DNA of 64,000 nucleotides from Antedon mediterranea (taxonomy: Eukaryota > Echinodermata > Crinoidea > Comatulida > Antedonidae), in contig NC_092676.1 in assembly GCF_964355755.1 (NCBI RefSeq), positions 22,984,288-23,048,287 on the forward strand, written 5' to 3'. The stretch's first letter is position 1. Every line of letters starts with the position of its first letter. The notes beneath the pieces are model-generated. The model saw nothing but the letters and a program-made list of their open reading frames with translations. It was not told the origin of the DNA and ran no database searches. The position numbers were made by a program, and so were the translations under genes. Below are positions 63,794 through 64,000 of this stretch, one piece after another.

Positions 63794-64000
63794 GTATGTA
63801 AATGTTGTATATTTACTTGAAATTCAACTTTTATTTTAGACAAACTGTCCTTATATGATACATATACAAATATTCTTTATGACACATGTTGTAATAACTT
63901 GCTATATAAGGATAATAAGGATTTCTGGTGGTTTAAATTTGGGGATATTCATCATCATTCAACGGTCCGCGGAAGTTTCTTGTATGCGCACTGTAAATTG

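Noticed and set aside
1-64000. CRISPR arrays, operons, bacterial-type ribosome binding sites
   Set aside because: The window is intron-containing animal DNA. The regular tandem arrays are minisatellites with contiguous units, not spaced repeats with unique spacers.

Overview
This is an AT-rich animal genome window: genes are split into small exons with GT-AG introns, and transposon debris and minisatellites fill the space between them. Gene content (LNX with four PDZ domains, an NWD1-like NACHT-WD40 protein, AFG1L, and Reeler and Notch-type EGF exons), deuterostome-style tRNA-derived SINE tails and many AGGCCT and TACAGTA words suggest an invertebrate deuterostome, most likely an echinoderm. 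The species assignment is inference.

Layout. (1) 1-9.9 kb, minus strand: a secreted-protein locus. Two exons (9846-9660, 8282-8051) encode a signal peptide and most of a Reeler domain. Farther 3' lie eight EGF exons in two sets of four, carried on a nearly identical duplication with a 4,263-bp period; each copy ends in a 30-bp minisatellite. (2) 10-17 kb: no gene recognised; a Helitron-like element and a SINE. (3) 17.0-41.6 kb, minus strand: a complete LNX gene (RING, TRAF-type zinc fingers, four PDZ domains) in 11 coding exons that join to exactly 590 codons including the stop. Its largest intron contains a 1.85-kb GATGAT-type satellite. (4) 42.3-59.7 kb, minus strand: a complete NWD1-like gene in 26 coding exons that join to exactly 1,649 codons including the stop (DUF4062-like N-terminus, NACHT ATPase, WD40 repeats). 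(5) 61.0-64 kb, plus strand: the first seven coding exons of AFG1L, a mitochondrial AAA-type ATPase, divergent from NWD1 and running off the right edge.

Exons were found by reading both strands for splice sites and checking that reading phase is kept at every junction. For LNX and NWD1 all junctions are phase-consistent; for AFG1L all but the borders of exon 2 are well supported. The Reeler and EGF parts cannot be joined directly because their phases differ, so at least one linking exon is missing or they are separate genes.

The genes do not form an operon or one pathway. The more unusual material is structural: a MITE inserted inside an EGF splice donor, two inverted copies of a 560-bp element in introns of one gene, a MITE family with an internal minisatellite, a satellite open in three frames on one strand, and an LNX that seems to lack the usual Numb-binding linker. 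I found no convincing new multi-gene system.
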